This document shows, in pieces, positions 62,611-64,000 of a stretch of DNA of 64,000 nucleotides (positions are counted from its first letter, which is position 1; each line of letters begins with the position of its first letter). The notes below the pieces were generated by a model. That model made no database searches. It was not told the DNA's origin and worked only from the letters and a program-made list of their open reading frames with translations. The translations under genes and the position numbers were made by a program. Location of the stretch: assembly GCA_026122225.1 (NCBI GenBank), contig JANEZZ010002679.1:248001-312000 (forward strand). Direction: 5' to 3'. The stretch is from Heloderma charlesbogerti. Lineage: Eukaryota; Chordata; Lepidosauria; Squamata; Helodermatidae.

Positions 62611-63150
62611 GCCGATCTACACTGTGCCCGCCATCGCAATGAATTTGGTGTCCTGTCGGGTTAAACGCTCTTGCATTAAAACGTGATTATTCACACTCAC
62701 CCATTTTCCCTGTTGCAGTGCTTCATCAAATGCGCGAGCTCGGTTCACACTCAAGCGCTGTGCTGTTTTGCTGCTGTTTTCCTGCATGCACTTGTCTGAT
62801 CTCGGATGCTAAGCGGGGTCAGCCCCGGTCAGTAGTTGGATGGGCAACTGAACTGCCTGGGAATCAGGCTTCCTGCACTGAGCAGGGGGTTATTGTATCC
62901 CTTCAAATGAGACTAAGTTTTACCCCCTCCTATCCCCCGCTCCGGATGTTGTTGTTTTTTAATTAAGGCGTTATCCTCACAGAATCAGGGCTTCTCCGCG
63001 ATGTTTTTTTTTTTTAATTCAGGCATGATCTTTGAAGCTTCGAAGTTGTGAAGCTTCACAACTTCGAATCTTTGAAGATCATGCCTGAACATGGCTATGG
63101 TGGCTGAACATGGCTATGGTGGCTCCAAAATGGATTCCAAGTGTAGATTA
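62611..63150. mobile_element. Composite element with 5S segment and hairpin, copy 2
   Basis: The ends GCCGATCTACACTGTGCC and CCAAGTGTAGATTACTG are inverted relatives. It contains a short minus-strand open frame (62787-62617), a 5S-derived segment (62790-62895, +), CCCTTCAAATGAGACTAAGT shared with copy 1, and a near-perfect 66-bp hairpin at 63021-63086. Confidence 0.75.
62790..62895 (+). mobile_element. 5S-rRNA-derived segment in composite element
   Basis: CTTGTCTGATCTCGGATGCT, AAGCGGGGTCAGCCCCGGTC and CTGCCTGGGAATCAGGCTTC match 5S plus the SINE tail. An 8-bp change interrupts box C. Confidence 0.75.
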
Positions 63151-64000
63151 CTGTCTATGTCCACTCCAGACACATACATTGTGGTGCCTCCCTCCCTCTG
63201 TCACACACATATACACACACAAACACACACAGAGATGGTTTACATTCTCCCTCCTCACATATATCACACACATCAGGAGGAGCACGATCACAACCACTGC
63301 CCCTGCCCCCACATCCTTGTATGCTAAATGCACACTCATATTTGGGCGGGAGTGCCCACAGCTGTTAAGCTGTGGCTGCATTGGTAATATTTTTGTGTTT
63401 ATTTTGTGCTTTTACTACCAAGTCCTGAGGGAAATTTCATTTGAGAAGGGACAAATATGTACATTTGTACATATGGAAGGAAATTTGATGAAGGAAATCC
63501 ACGAACACTGAGCAGAAGCAGGTTCTTATGATTGCTCCTACCACCCCTGCTGCTACTGCTGCTGAGGCCCACACCAACACATTCAGGACTAGTCTGATGA
63601 TCCTTTCTGTTGCTCACTCAGCTATAAACAACATTCCAGTGTACAACTTCTGAGATGTTTGGAGCAGGGCCTTCTCAGAATTGGCACCACATTTGTGGAA
63701 TTCCTCCACAGGAAGACCTGCCAAGCATTTCCTGATGTCATTATACTTAATACATATGATTTTTTTTATTTATTCAAGTATTTAGCTCTTACTGATTTAA
63801 TTAGCTGTGGGATTTCCTTTTTGACTGTTACTGTTTATTTTATTTTTGACTTCTAATTATATTTTTCTTTTAACCTTTATTTTATTGATTAAAAAATATC
63901 TCTATACTGCCTGGAATGCATTTGTAGAAAAGCATGTTCCAGACCAGCTACTACTCCCTCTAGGGCAACCCTTTCACCACTAAGTTGAGAGCTAAACAAG
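63151..64000. other. Intergenic DNA, LINE-like tail near the end
   Basis: From about 63650 to 63920, GGCACCACATTTGTGGAATTC and a following T-rich region resemble the 3' end of an L2/CR1-type LINE like that at 56700-57040. A CA-rich stretch is at 63199-63232. Confidence 0.45.

Overview
This is vertebrate nuclear DNA, most likely from a squamate reptile (lizard or snake). No microbial genes or operons are present. The lineage call rests on the repeats: a tRNA-derived Sauria SINE next to a Bov-B (RTE) LINE 3' end at 44.05-44.82 kb, CR1 3' ends with the octamer ATTCTATG, 5S-rRNA-derived SINEs, L2/CR1-type LINE tails, a Tc1-like transposon, a Penelope-like retroelement and many foldback or terminal-inverted-repeat (TIR) MITEs.

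One protein-coding gene is supported: olfactomedin-4 (OLFM4), on the minus strand from about 35.12 kb (start) to 5.00 kb (stop). I reconstructed six coding exons: 35035-35124 signal peptide, 34408-34470 small linker exon, 30311-30463 CQC motif and start of the coiled coil, 23058-23270 and 21797-21950 coiled coil, 5003-5808 plus stop at 5000-5002 olfactomedin domain. Every junction has GT/AG ends and the phases (0,0,0,0,1) join into one 493-residue frame. A TATA box lies about 50 bp upstream of the ATG. As I recall it, the human gene has five coding exons, so the 63-bp second exon is notable.

Layout: 1-5.0 kb is 3' flank/3' UTR with a SINE, a purine-rich tandem array and a 0.76-kb foldback element. 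5.8-21.8 kb is the last intron, carrying a SINE split by a MITE, a LINE split by a MITE, and a GC-rich MITE with near-perfect palindromes. 21.8-35.1 kb holds the other exons and introns. 35.2-64 kb is 5' intergenic DNA made largely of repeats: Tc1 at 39.8-41.3 kb, Bov-B and Sauria SINE at 44 kb, a 5S-containing composite element at 48.1-49.0 kb with a relative at 62.6-63.15 kb, an L2/CR1 LINE at 56.2-57.0 kb, and a Penelope-like element at 57.05-60.42 kb.

The most interesting signals are: (1) two direct repeats in the Penelope-like element, each with a hammerhead-ribozyme-like core; (2) a MITE family that carries a CTCF-like motif at the same internal place and orientation in four copies; (3) a composite element combining a 5S segment, a 65-bp hairpin and a short frame that is open in both copies; (4) the extra OLFM4 exon. 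I found no wholly new system. All family assignments come from reading the sequence and from memory, not from database searches.
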